DNA of 64,000 nt from Pagrus major (GCF_040436345.1 NC_133235.1:21538660-21602659), one strand, 5' to 3'; counted from the first letter of the stretch, positions 11,091-23,565 are shown. Program-made: numbers and translations. Notes: generated from the letters alone by a model not told the origin.

Positions 11091-13266
11091 TGGGATAATA
11101 ATCGGCTATGACTGAAAAAAAATGCAAACATTTCAAATCACAGTGCTGTTAAATTGTTCCTGTGAAAGTAGAAGCACCAGAGTTAAAAGAAAAAAAAAAG
11201 TTTATTCCTGTCTGCTCCGACTGCATAATTGCTTCAACGCGTGAAGGACGAATGTATCAATTATTTAAATGTAATTCAGGTTAACACCCGTTTGCCATTC
11301 ACGCCTGTCGAGGTAATAACACTGTCACAGCAGTAAAGTTTAACATATGATTTGTGGTCCCGTTCTATCCATCACGCCATGATTGTCACCTCCAACATAT
11401 CACGGGTTTGCTCTCTATCAGTCAGTATTTACGGCGCATTTCACAGTAATGATGTTATTTTATATTTACCTTGTTTTATGATGATATTTCATCTGTTTTC
11501 TTAAAAATAATAAATTATTCATAAGTGGCATTTGTTGAACTTTGACCTGACCTCCAAGCACACAGGCTGGCTGACACGCTGGCGCTCAAGCGTAACGAAT
11601 ACAAGTCAGAATAAATGATGATTAAATGGTTTTTGATTGTTAAACACGCCGATTATATAATGTGCCAGTAAATAAAAAGCAACAAAAACAACAAAGGATA
11701 AAAAAAAACTCTTAAAGAATTTCCTTCCTGCTTTTCAAACCAGTGAGGTAACAACTCAAAGATGCAGTTTTGATTTGTTAAATATGAAAAGCTTGGCCAA
11801 CATAGACGCTTTTGTCTTTGCCAGCTGACCCAAAGCAGTGAGGGAAGTTGTGCATTTTCAGGAATGTAGCGGAACGTTTCAGGAGAAAGTGGAGTGAAGC
11901 CTCATACAGGCTGAAACAGGGGTCCCCAAATGAAGTCGTGTTAAAGGAGCCCCCTGTCTAGTCACCTGGTTACTGTTGTTGTTGTTGTTGTTGTTGTTGT
12001 CCTTTTTGTTGTTGTTGTTGTTTTTACTGTACTACTGTATACAGACTACTATGGGTGGGGACCTTACTGTAAACGCAGAAGTAGTAAATGACTCTTTCTG
12101 CTCCTTCTCCTGGGAAGGGAAATGAAAGTTAAATTAAATTTGTACATATTTTGCTGCCGGGCCCCCTCGGGACAGGATGAGGGCCTCGGGGCCCCACTGG
12201 GCTCAATGTTAATTGCAGTATCAGCTCATTTTCAGGGGCGAAAGTACACGTTTTTCCATTTCAGCTGTTTTTCTCTGCAGAAGTCTTGTGTAGCTTTTTT
12301 GCAAGAAATGTTTTTATTTTTAATTTATATTACTTACAATTTCTTCTCTCTCTGTCTCTCACTATGTGTGTGTGGGTGTGTGTGTGTGTCTCTCTCACTC
12401 TCTGCTATGTCCTGTTATATTGTTGATGGTGCTTGGGCGGCCGACATCCTCCTCATTGACCCCCGTCTCCCTCTCTGCCTTTTCCGTCTCATGAAAAACG
12501 ATTCCAGCTCTCTGATTGAATTTTATTCCTTCCTGACCTGGTCTATTCTGCGAGGGCGCCATCAATCTTTGGACTAACACGACGTTTGTTTATTAGGCCT
12601 ATACTCGGGAAAGTATCGGAGGACTTTTATGAGCCTGATTAGAGTTGGTGCAATCGAGAGGGGTTTTTTGTGGGGGGGAGAAACGTACGAGTAGGCTGCA
12701 CACTGAATTTAAATATGTTCTTTCTTTTTGTTCTTTGCTGTCGTTGTTCACGAATACACAGCATTACAATAAGGCCTGTATAGTCTGAAGTATGCACATG
12801 GCCTGCAGCTACTCACTCGTGTTGTGTTATGATGTGTTGTCGTCTCAGTTGGTCTGCAGGCCTGAAGCTGCCGGTTAAAAATGTGAGGAGTAAACCTTTC
12901 ATTTGAGAATCACACTGTAAATACTGTACTTAGATATGCTGGAGTGTGTTGGCGTGTGTCACAGCCCCCTCTGGTTCTGTTAAGAGAGAACACTTTGGCG
13001 GAAAGTCTCCGAAATGTTCCCAAAAAGTCACTTATTAAAAGAGTTTCGCAAGAAAATCAAGCAGCTCGCTTTGGAATTTGAATTACGCAATTTATAGATG
13101 TGTGTTATATTTATCAATATATTGTTTAAAATCCTATCTAGAAACAGATAATACTTGCACTTTGTATTCTATTTCATTAAAATAGATTTTCTTTATTTAG
13201 GTCAGTGTGATAATAAAGTCTAAAATTATTGTTGTCCTAACATGATTATTATTACTATTATTATCA

Positions 13267-13324
<58 letters not shown>

Positions 13325-14400
13325 CATTGGCGCTGCCTTTGTAGGGATTGTAGCCTTGCGCAATTTTTACGCACTCGTCACGCACAAGTTTATCCAAGCA
13401 AAAACCATTTTATTTTTTCTAGATGCTGTAAATATCAAAGACATTTAACATAAATATCTCTCTACGTTTGAAAAATATTTTTAAAAAATCCCCCGATTCA
13501 AATCAATAAATACATTTTAAAAAGCGTTTTTTTGAAAATGCAAATAAATAAAACCCCTCTTTGTCGGCGGGAGGTGAGAGGACAACAAATGTGCATTGTG
13601 TTTGAATCAAACTGATTTCATGTTTATGTGTTAAAAAACACAAAAAATACGGAATAAATGCCTGTTTGGGAATAATTTATGAGTTTCCACTGAGCGTGAT
13701 TAAAAGAGACTGATTCCCATTCATTAACGTCAGTGAGGGAAAACAACCCTTTCAAACGGTTTCTGAGAAAATCTGCCAACTAGGATTACAATAAAACATC
13801 AATCTGACATTTGGAGTACATAAAACCAATTTAATACCAGCTCGTTCCTGCTGTTAAATCTCCACACACTGAAAAAGAAAGAAAAAACGAGATGCGTTTG
13901 GTGTAATAAATAAAAAGCGTGGCGGCCCATGGCTTCTCTCCGTTCGTGTCAGACTGGTGAGAATTCAGACATCAAGACTGAAGTGACAACGGGACTATCT
14001 TTGGCATGTGTGGTATGATATTAAGTAAGCGCTGGTATGCGCCAGTAAACACACAACGCAATCCAAAACAAAGTTGGGCTTGTGTGCAGGCTGGTTCCCA
14101 TCTACAGGCCTCAGGTCAACATCACCTCTGATCATCTCTGTTCAGCATCTCTAATATGACAATAAAAATATGAACAGGGAGTGAGATGTTTAAAAGATGG
14201 GAATTAAACATTAACAGGCGTTTTTTTAATTCTTTGGACGCGCGCACGCTGTTGGACACAACTTTGCTTTTCTTTGCCTCAGTATTTTTTAATTTTGATT
14301 TCCCTGAGGATAAATATTTTCATCTAGGGCTTCATTTCACGGGGATATGTTAGTGTTTTTTTCAGTGAGGGTTTAAAGCTCTGAAGTCCAAACATCCTTC
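11091..14400. other. Non-coding interval with GTT and ATT microsatellites
   Basis: No gene recognised. It holds (GTT)n tracts at about 11974-12022, GT/CT-rich DNA at about 12345-12405 and a long (ATT)n tract at 13242-13325. The 151-codon open frame at 12122-12577 runs through the GT/CT tract and has no domain. The part at about 12400-12620 is complex and could be conserved, but I have no direct support. Confidence 0.45.
13242..13325. repeat. (ATT)n microsatellite
   Basis: Nearly perfect ATT trinucleotide repeat with a few ATC variants. It creates low-complexity poly-Ile and poly-Asn frames that are not genes. Confidence 0.97.
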
Positions 14401-14401
14401 A

Positions 14402-14542
14402 TTTATTTTAAACATGCTGTGATGAATTAAATAAATCAGATCAGATTATAAAACGAGGCCGTGTAAAAAAGGAAAAAATATCACTGCTCAAGTTTGTAAG
14501 AAACGAGGCGCAACTTTAACTCACATAAAATGACAATTTATT
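14402..14542 (-). terminator. Candidate polyadenylation signals for foxc1
   Basis: On the minus strand, AATAAA hexamers lie at 14542-14537 and 14407-14402, about 490 and 620 nt after the foxc1 stop codon. This is a plausible 3' UTR length. Which one is used, if either, cannot be told from sequence, and AATAAA is frequent by chance in such AT-rich DNA. Confidence 0.35.
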
Positions 14543-15028
14543 AAACAAACAAACAAAATCCTTCAAAATACTTTTCAACAAAGGAAGAATCTTTGAAATA
14601 GTGAGGCGATATACACGTTCCTGTTTCTTACTTTTATAATGGAACAATTATTTTTTGGACAATTAAGGCAATTCAATTTAGAAACACTTCTTTTGGTGTT
14701 TGGTCCATAATATCCGGCTACATTGTTTGTTTTTTTTTCTTTTCTTTAGAAATAAATTACTATATGCAATTTACACGTCCATGAAAACTGACATATCTTT
14801 AACATATCACATAAAAGCCACAAAAGCAAAGAGAGACTTACGTGCTATTTGCAGTAACACTGTTCTTTAGAAAAACCAAGATCAAGTCTTTTCTGATTTG
14901 TGTGTTCTGTCTCATATTAGTCCATGTGGTGTGGGGCAGGGAACACGTTGGATTGTACTGATAAGAGTTCAGACACGGTGAGGAAAATATCGAGCCTGTT
15001 GTTTTTTGTTCTGTTATTTTTCTTTTGG

Positions 15029-16444
15029 TCAGAACTTGCTGCAGTCATATACGAAAGCTCCCGAAGTGCGATAGATGGACTGGCTCGGTGGGAATGACAT
15101 CTGACAGCTGTTATTCCCATTCACCGGCGAGTTATTCAAGCCAATTCTCTGGGATTCAAACATCTCTCGGACTGAATGGAAGTTCTGCTGCTGCGCTGGG
15201 TACGTCGCGCCCAGATGGCCCAGGTCTCCGGCCTGGTTGAGGTACCATGAGGTCAGCCTCCCTTGGTGGGGATGGTGGCCCTCCTGCCCAGAGTTTAGGT
15301 TCCCGTGGGTCAGGGAGGATGAGGTGGTCGTGACTGAGTAATCTGGCAACGTTTCGTCCACGGTGGTGCTCGGCGCCAAGTGGCTCGATCTGTCCCCGGC
15401 GTACAAGCTCATGGCTTGCATGTTACAATGATAGGTTGCGTTGGAGGTAGTGGAGTTTTGGTTACAGGGTGAACTATAGACAGACGTCTGACTTGGAGAA
15501 TAGTTAAGGGACAAAGACGGTGTTATACCTGTCCTGGTGGAGGCGGTGAGGCCGGAGGTGAGCTCTGTGGCCCCTTGTGGAGACCCCCTAAGGGAGGTCA
15601 TGATGTTGTCCACGCTGAAGCCCTGCGTCGAGGCCTGGCCGTGCTGGTGCTGGTGGTGCTCGGAGCTGTCCATGCCGATGGACCTGTTGGAGGGGATGCT
15701 GTGAGGGCTCCCGCTGGACATGCTGCTGCTGTCCGGGCTCTCGATTTTGGGCACGGCGCTCAGAGAGGGCGAGTCGGCCTGCGGCGGCGTGACGGACCCA
15801 TTCTCAGTCTTTATATCCTGGATCCTCACAGGCTTGGAGCCCTGCACCGGCTGCTCCTGGTCCCGGCCTTGCTGCCTCGGCGGCACGTCCTTCTGCAGCC
15901 GCTCTTCTTTCTCTTTCAGCACGTCCTTTTTCTTGAACCGTCGCCTCCTCCTCAGAAAGCTCCCGTTTTCGAACATGTTGTAAGAGTCCGGGTCCAGGGT
16001 CCAGTAGCTGCCTTTACCAGGTTTCTTATCATCGCGGGGCACCTTGACAAAACACTCATTGAGGGACAGATTGTGCCTGATGCTGTTCTGCCAGCCCTGC
16101 TTATTGTCTCGGTAAAATGGAAACCTCTCCATGATAAACTGGTAAATCCCATTCAGGGTCACCTTCTTGTCAGGCGAGTTTTGGATAGCCATGGTGATGA
16201 GCGCGATGTAGCTATAGGGGGGTTTGACCATATCCTTGGGCTGAGGTTGAGGGGTGTACGGTCCATACGCCCGGGCCATGCTGGCAGGGTACTGGTCATG
16301 AGCCGCATGAGAGTACATGTTCATAGGTGCTGGCATCCCGGTGTATCCCCCACCGGCAGCGGCCCGGTAGTAGCTCGGGTCGCTGCTGATGTACGGCACG
16401 ACGCCCAGAGAGTTGGGACTGGAGACGGAGTAGCGAGCCTGCAT
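15029..16444 (-). CDS. foxc1: Forkhead box protein C1 (foxc1), single exon
   Basis: Forkhead transcription factor acting in the nucleus. In vertebrates FOXC1 patterns somites, neural-crest-derived eye and craniofacial mesenchyme, and vessels, and human loss causes Axenfeld-Rieger anomalies. The 471-residue ORF starts [18 protein letters not shown], as in human FOXC1, which supports this ATG. The forkhead domain spans about residues 72-168 (KPPYSYIAL at 74-82, helix-3 [13 protein letters not shown] at 120-132), followed by the basic run RRRRRFKKK. Residues 211-214 (IKTE) fit a sumoylation consensus, and [10 protein letters not shown] at 276-285 is the FoxC eh1-like motif. The C-terminus [11 protein letters not shown] is diagnostic. 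It lacks the long Ala/Gly tracts of the 553-residue human protein. The single-exon structure is normal for this gene. The a or b ohnologue is undetermined. Confidence 0.98.
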   Translation of the reverse strand: MQARYSVSSPNSLGVVPYISSDPSYYRAAAGGGYTGMPAPMNMYSHAAHDQYPASMARAYGPYTPQPQPKDMVKPPYSYIALITMAIQNSPDKKVTLNGIYQFIMERFPFYRDNKQGWQNSIRHNLSLNECFVKVPRDDKKPGKGSYWTLDPDSYNMFENGSFLRRRRRFKKKDVLKEKEERLQKDVPPRQQGRDQEQPVQGSKPVRIQDIKTENGSVTPPQADSPSLSAVPKIESPDSSSMSSGSPHSIPSNRSIGMDSSEHHQHQHGQASTQGFSVDNIMTSLRGSPQGATELTSGLTASTRTGITPSLSLNYSPSQTSVYSSPCNQNSTTSNATYHCNMQAMSLYAGDRSSHLAPSTTVDETLPDYSVTTTSSSLTHGNLNSGQEGHHPHQGRLTSWYLNQAGDLGHLGATYPAQQQNFHSVREMFESQRIGLNNSPVNGNNSCQMSFPPSQSIYRTSGAFVYDCSKF

Positions 16445-16734
16445 GTCTTCACTTTGATCCGGTTAAAAATAAAAGCTCCAAAATACGCAGCTCCACTTCT
16501 CGCTCCTCTGAAGGCACAGCTGAATTTTTTTTAAAAAAGGAGAGAAAAGTCTGAACAACAGTGCGGCGTGCTGGATCTCTCAGCAGTGTTTAAGCCGTCC
16601 CCATCTCTGTGTCTCTATGAAACGCACATTGAAAAAGTTCTGAACTTTGGACATCCGTAACCACACAGGACTTTTGCGCAGTTAAATTCTTTCCTCCTTT
16701 TTGCTGCCAGTGGAGCTCCTCCCATAAAGTGCAC

Positions 16735-16750
16735 GACTCGTCCAATGGGA
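16735..16750 (-). promoter_or_regulatory. Inverted CCAAT box upstream of foxc1
   Basis: TCCAATGGG on the plus strand (ATTGGA on the coding strand) about 295 bp upstream of the foxc1 ATG. This is a possible NF-Y site in the proximal promoter. No TATA box is obvious in the first 500 bp. Weak support: one motif match. Confidence 0.3.
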
Positions 16751-17009
16751 AGTCAGGCCGTGTGGAGGGGAGCAGAAAAGCTCCCGGCCACACTCGGGGC
16801 TTTTAGAATTAAAAAAAAAGAAAAAGTAAAAGAAAAGGCTAGAGGAGGTGTCGGTAACTCCCAGCCCACTGCAGCCAAAACTCCAGACGTGACAGAGCAG
16901 CTCGCATGTACACAATCCCGGCACACTTTGTTACACAAAAAGACTATCAGAGCTGTAGGTGTCTTAAATAAACAGAAATAGGAGAGTTTTCCCTAAAATG
17001 TCAAAGTTA

Positions 17010-17035
17010 AATATCCACATATTCATGTGGATATT
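17010..17035. repeat. Perfect 11-bp inverted repeat upstream of foxc1
   Basis: AATATCCACAT and its exact reverse complement ATGTGGATATT are separated by 4 bp (ATTC). The site lies about 570 bp upstream of the foxc1 start codon. It could be a dimeric factor site or chance. Confidence 0.7.
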
Positions 17036-17039
17036 ATAG

Positions 17040-17935
17040 CGTTAAATTAATCCAGACGTTCCCTTTAAAAAAATCACTTTTACGCACGACATGCAGTGGA
17101 TTTATTTCTCTGCAGCTCCTAATATGAAGACAATATATTCCACAATTTTTACATGAGAAATGAGTCAAACGCCAATAAACCAAATGGCGTCGTTTACGTC
17201 TTTAAAAGCGCGTCTTTATTAGTCAAAAGGCTCAAACACCAGCAGCAGATCGCTGGCAGATCAAAGCGCCTCGCATCGTTGGCAGTGGGAGGTTAAAGTG
17301 AGATCTCATTACAGCGGGAATTAAAAGACAGTTTGGGCCCAGAGGTGTGAGAGTTTATTCAAGAAAAGGGGAACCAAACGGGATGACACCTCAGGTAGGC
17401 TACATTTAAATATCTGTTGTGATGTGATGTGATGTTAGAGGCCCCTTTTTTTTAGAATAACCGAATAAACAAAACTATTCCAGGCCTACCTTCATCCATC
17501 TTTAATTGTTCCCATCAAAGTCCCAGCAGAGTTTATAAGGTGTTCGGAGCAGACTGTGGGGGTTTAATACCGTGGTAATGAATTTGAAGGCCGAGGAGGC
17601 TGAAATAAAAGAAGATCTTGACCAAAGATAGAAGTTAAAATAATCCGACCCTGAAGGCCTCTCCCTCCATCGCCTCGCTGTCAAAGGCGACTGTGCATGA
17701 AATTGTAAAATGGTCATTGTGAGGCAAAGTTACAGTCGCAATATGGACGTAATCCTCTGTAGGTCGTCTTAATTAAATGTCCGTGCAGTGGCCCTGGTGC
17801 TCCGCCGGTTTCTCCTTACATGGACCCGGGCATGAACTTTTTCCACCGCCCCGGGCTGTTTACTCAATTCATGACGGGCTTTTTTACTTAGTACCACGGC
17901 CTGCCCACCCAGGCCTCCTCAACTCGTTTTTATTT
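17040..17935. promoter_or_regulatory. Candidate upstream regulatory region of foxc1
   Basis: About 0.9 kb, 0.6-1.5 kb upstream of foxc1, with non-repetitive sequence and CpG-bearing, GC-richer patches. It has AATAAA-type caudal/Hox-like motifs (17175-17180 and around 17210-17220), TAATTAAAT at about 17770 and a full forkhead consensus TGTTTAC at 17857-17863 next to CCGGG blocks. The forkhead site would allow auto- or cross-regulation by the cluster, which is inference. No coding frame is supported. Confidence 0.35.
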
Positions 17936-18350
17936 AACACTGGAGCACAGTAAAAAATATATGAATGGATGTCAAAATAAACATCTGATGACTGGTAGCT
18001 ATTTTTTCCGTAATTAAAATGCATTATTGTTAGAATCAATGTGGTTTTATTGTGACTTGTTCCAATATTATTTGACGGACGATTTATTTGAATTCAAAGT
18101 CATTTTATGTTGATTGTTATACATTTCCACCACTTCAGCTTTACCCATAGAAAAACGTATTTTATAACATAAACCTGTAAAAAAGCGCAGGATCATAATA
18201 AACATTCAGACAAAGGGAACACAAAAAATATTATAGACAGAATTTAAAAAATAAAGCAACGCAGTGAGCTAGTTACTGAACCAGAACTGTGTGCTGATGT
18301 TAAAACATTAGTGTACAAATATTGACATGTTGATATTTTAAGATTAGACC

Positions 18351-18421
<71 letters not shown>
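18351..18421. repeat. (GATA)n microsatellite
   Basis: About 17 perfect GATA/TAGA units between foxc1 and foxf2. Translation of the minus strand gives a YLSI repeat that is not a protein gene. Confidence 0.98.
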
Positions 18422-18422
<1 letters not shown>

Positions 18423-19140
18423 TATAATTGGGATTTTGGCTCCCTCTAGTGTTTTCTCTTTTTCATCTACATCGATTTTTGTTAAGTTATTTATTCTAAT
18501 CACACAGGAAGTCACATCTTCAAAGTCCACCCAGACTATCTTCATCACTTCTGGAGACACAGGAAGAAATAAAGGATAACTGAGAAGATGCTGTCATTAA
18601 GTTGAAGGTCATTTTCTTTGGACAAATATGTCACTAAACCAGACCAACTCACCTCCTCACAGTTCATGGATCATGGATTTTCTTGAGAAAATGTGTGTTA
18701 AAAGTTATATGAAATGAATGGGACCAAAATACTATGACTCTACTTCAAACACTTAGTTTTAGTTATATATAATTTACCTGAAGTTTACCCTCCATTTCAT
18801 CGTTTTTCCATTTCTTTGTATTCTAATTGCTAATTTTTCACCGGATTGTGTTGAAATTGGTCCTGAACATCCAAGAAACCACAAGAAAGAGTTGCAGCAT
18901 GAGAATAGTTGTTCAAAAATGTTCATCAAAATACTTTACTCAAAAGACAAATCATTTGTCATCCCCAAAAAGGGATTAATAAAGTATGTCTTTGTCTTCT
19001 TCTTCTTTTTCTTCTTCTTCTTCTTCTTCTTCTTCTTCTTTTTTCATTTTCAAAAGCTCATATCTCACTCAATTCAATTTAATTTTCACTTTCTTGTTTT
19101 CAATTCTGGGTAAATGACATGAAATGACTCTTGATCCTTT

Positions 19141-19175
<35 letters not shown>

Positions 19176-20475
19176 CTAAAGGGGCCTTTAGCAGGCAAAG
19201 ATGTTGCAGAACATTAATAAAACTCTACCGCCACCTCACGGCCTGTGTCAGTACTACAGTCTGAAATAAGAACTGAACACCCCTCCCTCCTCTCCGGTCA
19301 GCCTGACAGCAACAGAGGTCATCAATTACAAGGAGGGAGGCACCAGTTATCAGATAAGGGAAAACCATGACCTTGAATGATAGATGTACTACTTAGCACG
19401 AGGTCAGTAGATAGACAGATCCTTGACACACTGCAGACATCAGCTGAACACACTGTCAGCCTGAAACTCTGCGTTTCTCTCTGTGTTTAGGCCAAGGTTT
19501 CATTTCAGCTGGGGAACTTTGGAGTGAGGTCAAGAACATAATAAATGTATTTCAGTTTCATTATCACTGGAGAGGCATGAATGAGATTTGGGATTCCCAG
19601 TAAATTCAGGATACATCCGTGTAAAAAACTTGTAATAATAATACTAATAATAGTTTAACACACCTCACTTTTCTCTCAACTTTAATACCCTATATTTGAT
19701 ATAGATACAGATAAGATCAGAGGTGAAAGACATACTCAGAAAATGAAAACACACATAATGCAGAATGGCCCATTTCAGGATAATCAATATATATATCAAT
19801 ACATATATATATATATATGTATATAATATTTGATTATCTGTATGTTTTTATGTGACACTTTAATGTTGCAGATGGTAAATGTGGAGCTAATTCATTTAAA
19901 TACTGCTGTAGCTTGTGAATCAATCAATATTGTTATCTTAACCTATTTTAACAAATCATCATTAATTTGCTGATGTTTTTAATATAATAGAAATCTGTAT
20001 CTGAAACGTAACTAGTAACTCAAGCTATCAAATTAGTGGAGTAAAGGACTGAATTAACTATTCACAAGACTTTCATAGGAGGTTGATGGTTGAGATATGT
20101 AAATTAAAGGATAGTTCTTTATAGATTAATCTTATTTCATGTAGTGTTTATTAAACTAAAGATAGTTGTCTTGTACAACTTAGACTCCTGAAAATAATTA
20201 ATTCATGTGAACTAATGATTTTGAGTAAAGCCTCCTAATGTAAACTTAATACGTCTACTACATTTGATTATGTGTCTAAGTTTGTACAACCAGATCTGTT
20301 TAGTTTCACCTTGTGTAAAAACTTAGACAATGGGTTTCCATGCTGTTTTCTAGTAGTTGTAGTTTTTGGGAAGAAGTTTTAATCAGAAGAGAAAGACATT
20401 TTGTGCATAAACAAACTAAATAAACAAACTCTCTTCGTTTTTATGACTGAATAAACACAATTTCATACTGTTTTA
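18422..20475. other. Spacer between foxc1 and foxf2: microsatellites and repeat debris
   Basis: It contains a TTC tract (about 18995-19039), (GT)n at 19143-19172 and an AT-rich (TA)n patch at about 19791-19830. It also contains a fragment of the fish repeat described at 63480-63860, in minus orientation (entry at 19720). No gene recognised. Confidence 0.5.
19720..19795 (-). repeat. Fragment of an interspersed fish repeat
   Basis: On the minus strand this reads TCCTGAAATGGGCCATTCTGCATTATG. I recognise this as a segment of the same fish repeat family that covers 63480-63860. Only a short piece remains and its boundaries are uncertain. Confidence 0.5.
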
Positions 20476-20479
20476 CTTT

Positions 20480-20680
20480 GTTTATATTTGGCGGACCCTG
20501 CCACATTTTCTAGCTTCAAACAGTGTCCTGGGGACCGCATTTTCCTCTGGAACAGCTTGTTCATTCAGTTACGGAAAAAATAAATATTTCTGAGTTTGTA
20601 TTATTACCTCATTAAATTTGTCAATATTAAAATTCTGAGTTTGAATTTTCTCTCCAAATCTATATAGTGCCCCCTTTAAG
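20480..20680 (+). repeat. Interspersed fish repeat ending GTGCCCCCTTTAAG
   Basis: The string GGCGGACCCTGCCACATTTT, followed by a CCTCTGGAAC segment and an AAATCTATATAGTGCCCCCTTTAA end, matches a repeat I recognise from many percomorph intergenic regions. The class is unknown to me and there is no coding capacity. Confidence 0.55.
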
Positions 20681-20754
20681 TACAGTATTTAAGTAAAAGT
20701 ACTTGATTACTTTCACAAGTGGATAAAGTGACGCATTCACTGGACTCTGTAACC

Positions 20755-20965
20755 TGCCATTCATGATGTCAGTGAGTTGGAGAGTTCCCAGTCTTACAGA
20801 GTTACACTACACATGCACTTCTGTTTTCAGACTTTTTATGTCTGTTTGTAGTTTTTATGCCACCAACATTTGGAACAAGCTTCCTGAACACCTGCAGTCT
20901 ACTAAAACTCATTTAAATCAGGCCTTCAAATGTAACTGTTTACTAATGCTTTCAAATGGTTAGAT
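20755..20965 (+). mobile_element. Probable C-terminal remnant of a non-LTR retrotransposon ORF2
   Basis: The open frame at 20763-20963 reads through SFYATNIWNKLPEHLQSTKT and a following hydrophobic helix-like segment. This resembles the extreme C-terminus of fish LINE polyproteins (pattern FA..WN.LPEHL......FK..L). No reverse transcriptase domain is present, so it would be a 5'-truncated remnant. Support is one short motif and the family assignment is not possible. Confidence 0.45.
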
Positions 20966-22855
20966 TCACAACTTTTTTTGTTTAAATCTGTAACTTTTTT
21001 TGTAGATCTACGTACTTTTAAGGAGTCTAGACTCTTTTAATGACTCCTGAGGTTCCTGCACGTATTCATCTTAGGGTTGTATCGTTCTTTTCAGGGAAAT
21101 CTCAAATGAAACTGGTAAATTGGGCCAAACAGGCGATGTTTAGTCCTGCAAGCTTTCACCATCATCCTCTGCTTCCTCCTCTTAGTCATGTAGGACACCA
21201 AGAAAGCAATAATGATGATGATGATGATGCAGGAGTAATCTGCTGCACAACACATTGATGGAAAGTGTGAGTTGTTCATTGGCAACATCAGTTATTTGAG
21301 AATTTAGAGTTTTTGCCTTAGCTATCATATTAATCTCATCTGACTTAATTTACACGTTTCCTGATCCTTTGCTTTCCATTTCCATGCTGTTTAAATGCTA
21401 TGAAGATATATATTGAGAACTAAGCCACTGAAATGAGTATTCAGAGCAGTATATCTTGATGGCATACTACAAAACAATATGTGTAAAATACACTTATCCT
21501 TTGGTACTAAACATGTGGCAGCAGTCTAGCAGTTAGAAATACTCCCTCCTGCATCACACGAGAAGATTGTAATTTATTTCTTGGTTGAATTCCAAAAATA
21601 AAATAAAATGAAACCTTTTTTTTTTTTCAGAATAAAATAAAAAGATACAATCTGCAGCTAAACACAGATCTAATCCACTAATCATCGGATAGGGATTTTT
21701 AAGGTGCATCATCTCTCACACAGAGAACAATTACATACATTGAGTTCTGATAATAATGCTGATGACATGAAATAGACTGTGCGTCTCTGTCTTATTAAAT
21801 GACTTTGGTCTGAATGATGCAATTTCAAACATTTAAATGGTTTTGTCGTGTTGCCAGTGCTGAATTTTTGAAGTGTTGTGTTTTTTTCCCCATTAGAAAG
21901 ACTCCTCTTTCAGCCTGATCATCTTCTCTGTATGGCTGTGTGTGTCTATCAGCATTAGAAATAATCTCTAAGAAGAATTTCTATCAAGAACATGAGAATT
22001 AAGGGTCGAGTCCCTGCAGGACAAAGTAAGTACAAAGAATATAAACTCTATGGCAGTTTCGGGCATAACAGACAAATCAACTAAAAACCCAAAACATCTA
22101 AGAAACACAAACAAATTTAAAGTAGATTCTTTTTTTTCCCTTTTTTTTTCTTTTAAATAAATGAGGTTCATTGCAAAATATCAAAAACGTATACGTGGCA
22201 AATTCATCACTAAAGATCAAATTCGTCCATGCGAATTTACAACATCTGTAAGGAACAGCAGCCATTCCTGCCAAAATAATTACTAAATCGCTGAAGGGGT
22301 GGTTTAATGGTTTGTATCACGACATGTGTCAGTGGCTCATGGGTAATAGCTGATCAGCTGCAAAAGAAGAAATATAATTAAAGTAATGACAGTGATTATT
22401 TCCAGTTGTAACATCATGTAACATGAACTTTTTTGAACTTACCTCCCAGTACAGTGTCGGGAAAATGCAGCAAATTAAAAGCTCCGAAAGTTGTCTGTAC
22501 AATTTATGTACAGTCTGTGTGGCAGTTGTAAGCGTGCAAACTACAGCTTCTCTGTGATTCTATTCATTTTGACTGACTAATATGTGGTATATGTTTTTAA
22601 TATATGTATACATATATACCATGGATCACAGACATGCTAAGATGTAGACATTCAGCACCATGGACAGCAGAGACATTAAAACATTCTTAATGTAACAACC
22701 TGGTTGTCTCACTCTTAAAGGCTTTATCTTTCTAATATGTGTAGCACTGTCCTACAGTCTCCACTGTCAGCACTGACATCATTTGTATACATTCTGTATA
22801 TAATCCCAATATAATACAAATATGTGCCTCTATAATAGCAGACGCTATACAGCAT
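20966..22855. other. Non-coding spacer between foxc1 and foxf2
   Basis: AT-rich DNA with a (GAT)n tract at 21210-21229 and a TA-rich palindromic patch at about 22600-22618. No gene or clear mobile element recognised. Confidence 0.5.
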
Positions 22856-22859
22856 AGAG

Positions 22860-23560
22860 CTGCAAGTTGTTTCTTAGGTGTTCATAGGTTTGCCCCCTCT
22901 TTGGCTGGTCAGAGTGATAAAGGCTGGATTCCTGGTTCAATAAGCCGGAAATGTGGAAGGATAAGATTGTGGAATCGTTTGCTTTATATGTTAGAGAACT
23001 GGGTCAATAAGAAGAATAGCTTATCTGTGGGGAAGCTGAGTTTCAACATATGTCTTGTAACAATTTGTTTTGTAACATGAGCATAATTAGAGGAAAGTTA
23101 CTTGCTGGATTTGAAGAAAAATGGCTTGTTACGGAGTTAGTTACGGACATATATTCAAATTAAGCATTCGTACGGCACTGAACCGTATGTTACAGCAAAC
23201 TTATCAAGGAGTCAAAGGTCTTTGGTTGCACAGCTGAGAACAGGACTCCTTCCTCTGGCCCCTCAGTTTGGCAGCTTTAAAAATATCCAGGAGGAAAACA
23301 GGTTGTGTGAATTAGGAGAAGATGAGAATGAATCACATTTTCTTCTGTTTTGTCCTTATTATGATGAGTTAAGAACTCCTGCTCTGAATGAAATGTCTGT
23401 TCAACATCCAGAAATGTTTTGAATACAGAATAATGGAATGGTTGTTTAATGTTAATACTGACAAGTTGGCTACTTTTGTCAAACGTCAAGATGGTTTATT
23501 TGTTCAGGGCTATGGACACGGTATTTGTGCATGACAGTATAATAAAATGAATCATCATCA
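22860..23560 (+). mobile_element. Degenerate 3' end of a LINE-type retrotransposon
   Basis: From 22862 the plus-strand frame gives CFLGVHRFAPSLAG and later RLWNRLLYMLENWVNKKNSL, typical of the region after the reverse transcriptase in fish LINE ORF2. After in-frame stops, the same frame at 23222-23422 gives LRTGLLPLAP, then RLCELGEDENESHFLLFCPY, a decayed Cys/His terminal motif. It ends in AATAAAATGAATCATCATCATCAT at about 23542-23565, as LINE 3' ends with simple-repeat tails do. Stop codons and loss of the 5' portion show it is dead. Subfamily not assigned. Confidence 0.75.
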
Positions 23561-23565
23561 TCATA

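Noticed and set aside
12122..12577. 151-codon open frame on the plus strand
   Set aside because: Runs through a GT/CT simple-sequence tract and shows no domain or homologue.
1..14000. Possible gmds exons, expected by synteny on this side of foxc1
   Set aside because: No frame resembles a GDP-mannose dehydratase; the gene probably lies outside the window.
15575..16534. 319-codon plus-strand open frame opposite foxc1
   Set aside because: Shadow of the GC-biased foxc1 coding strand; low-complexity Arg/Val/Leu composition and no known protein.
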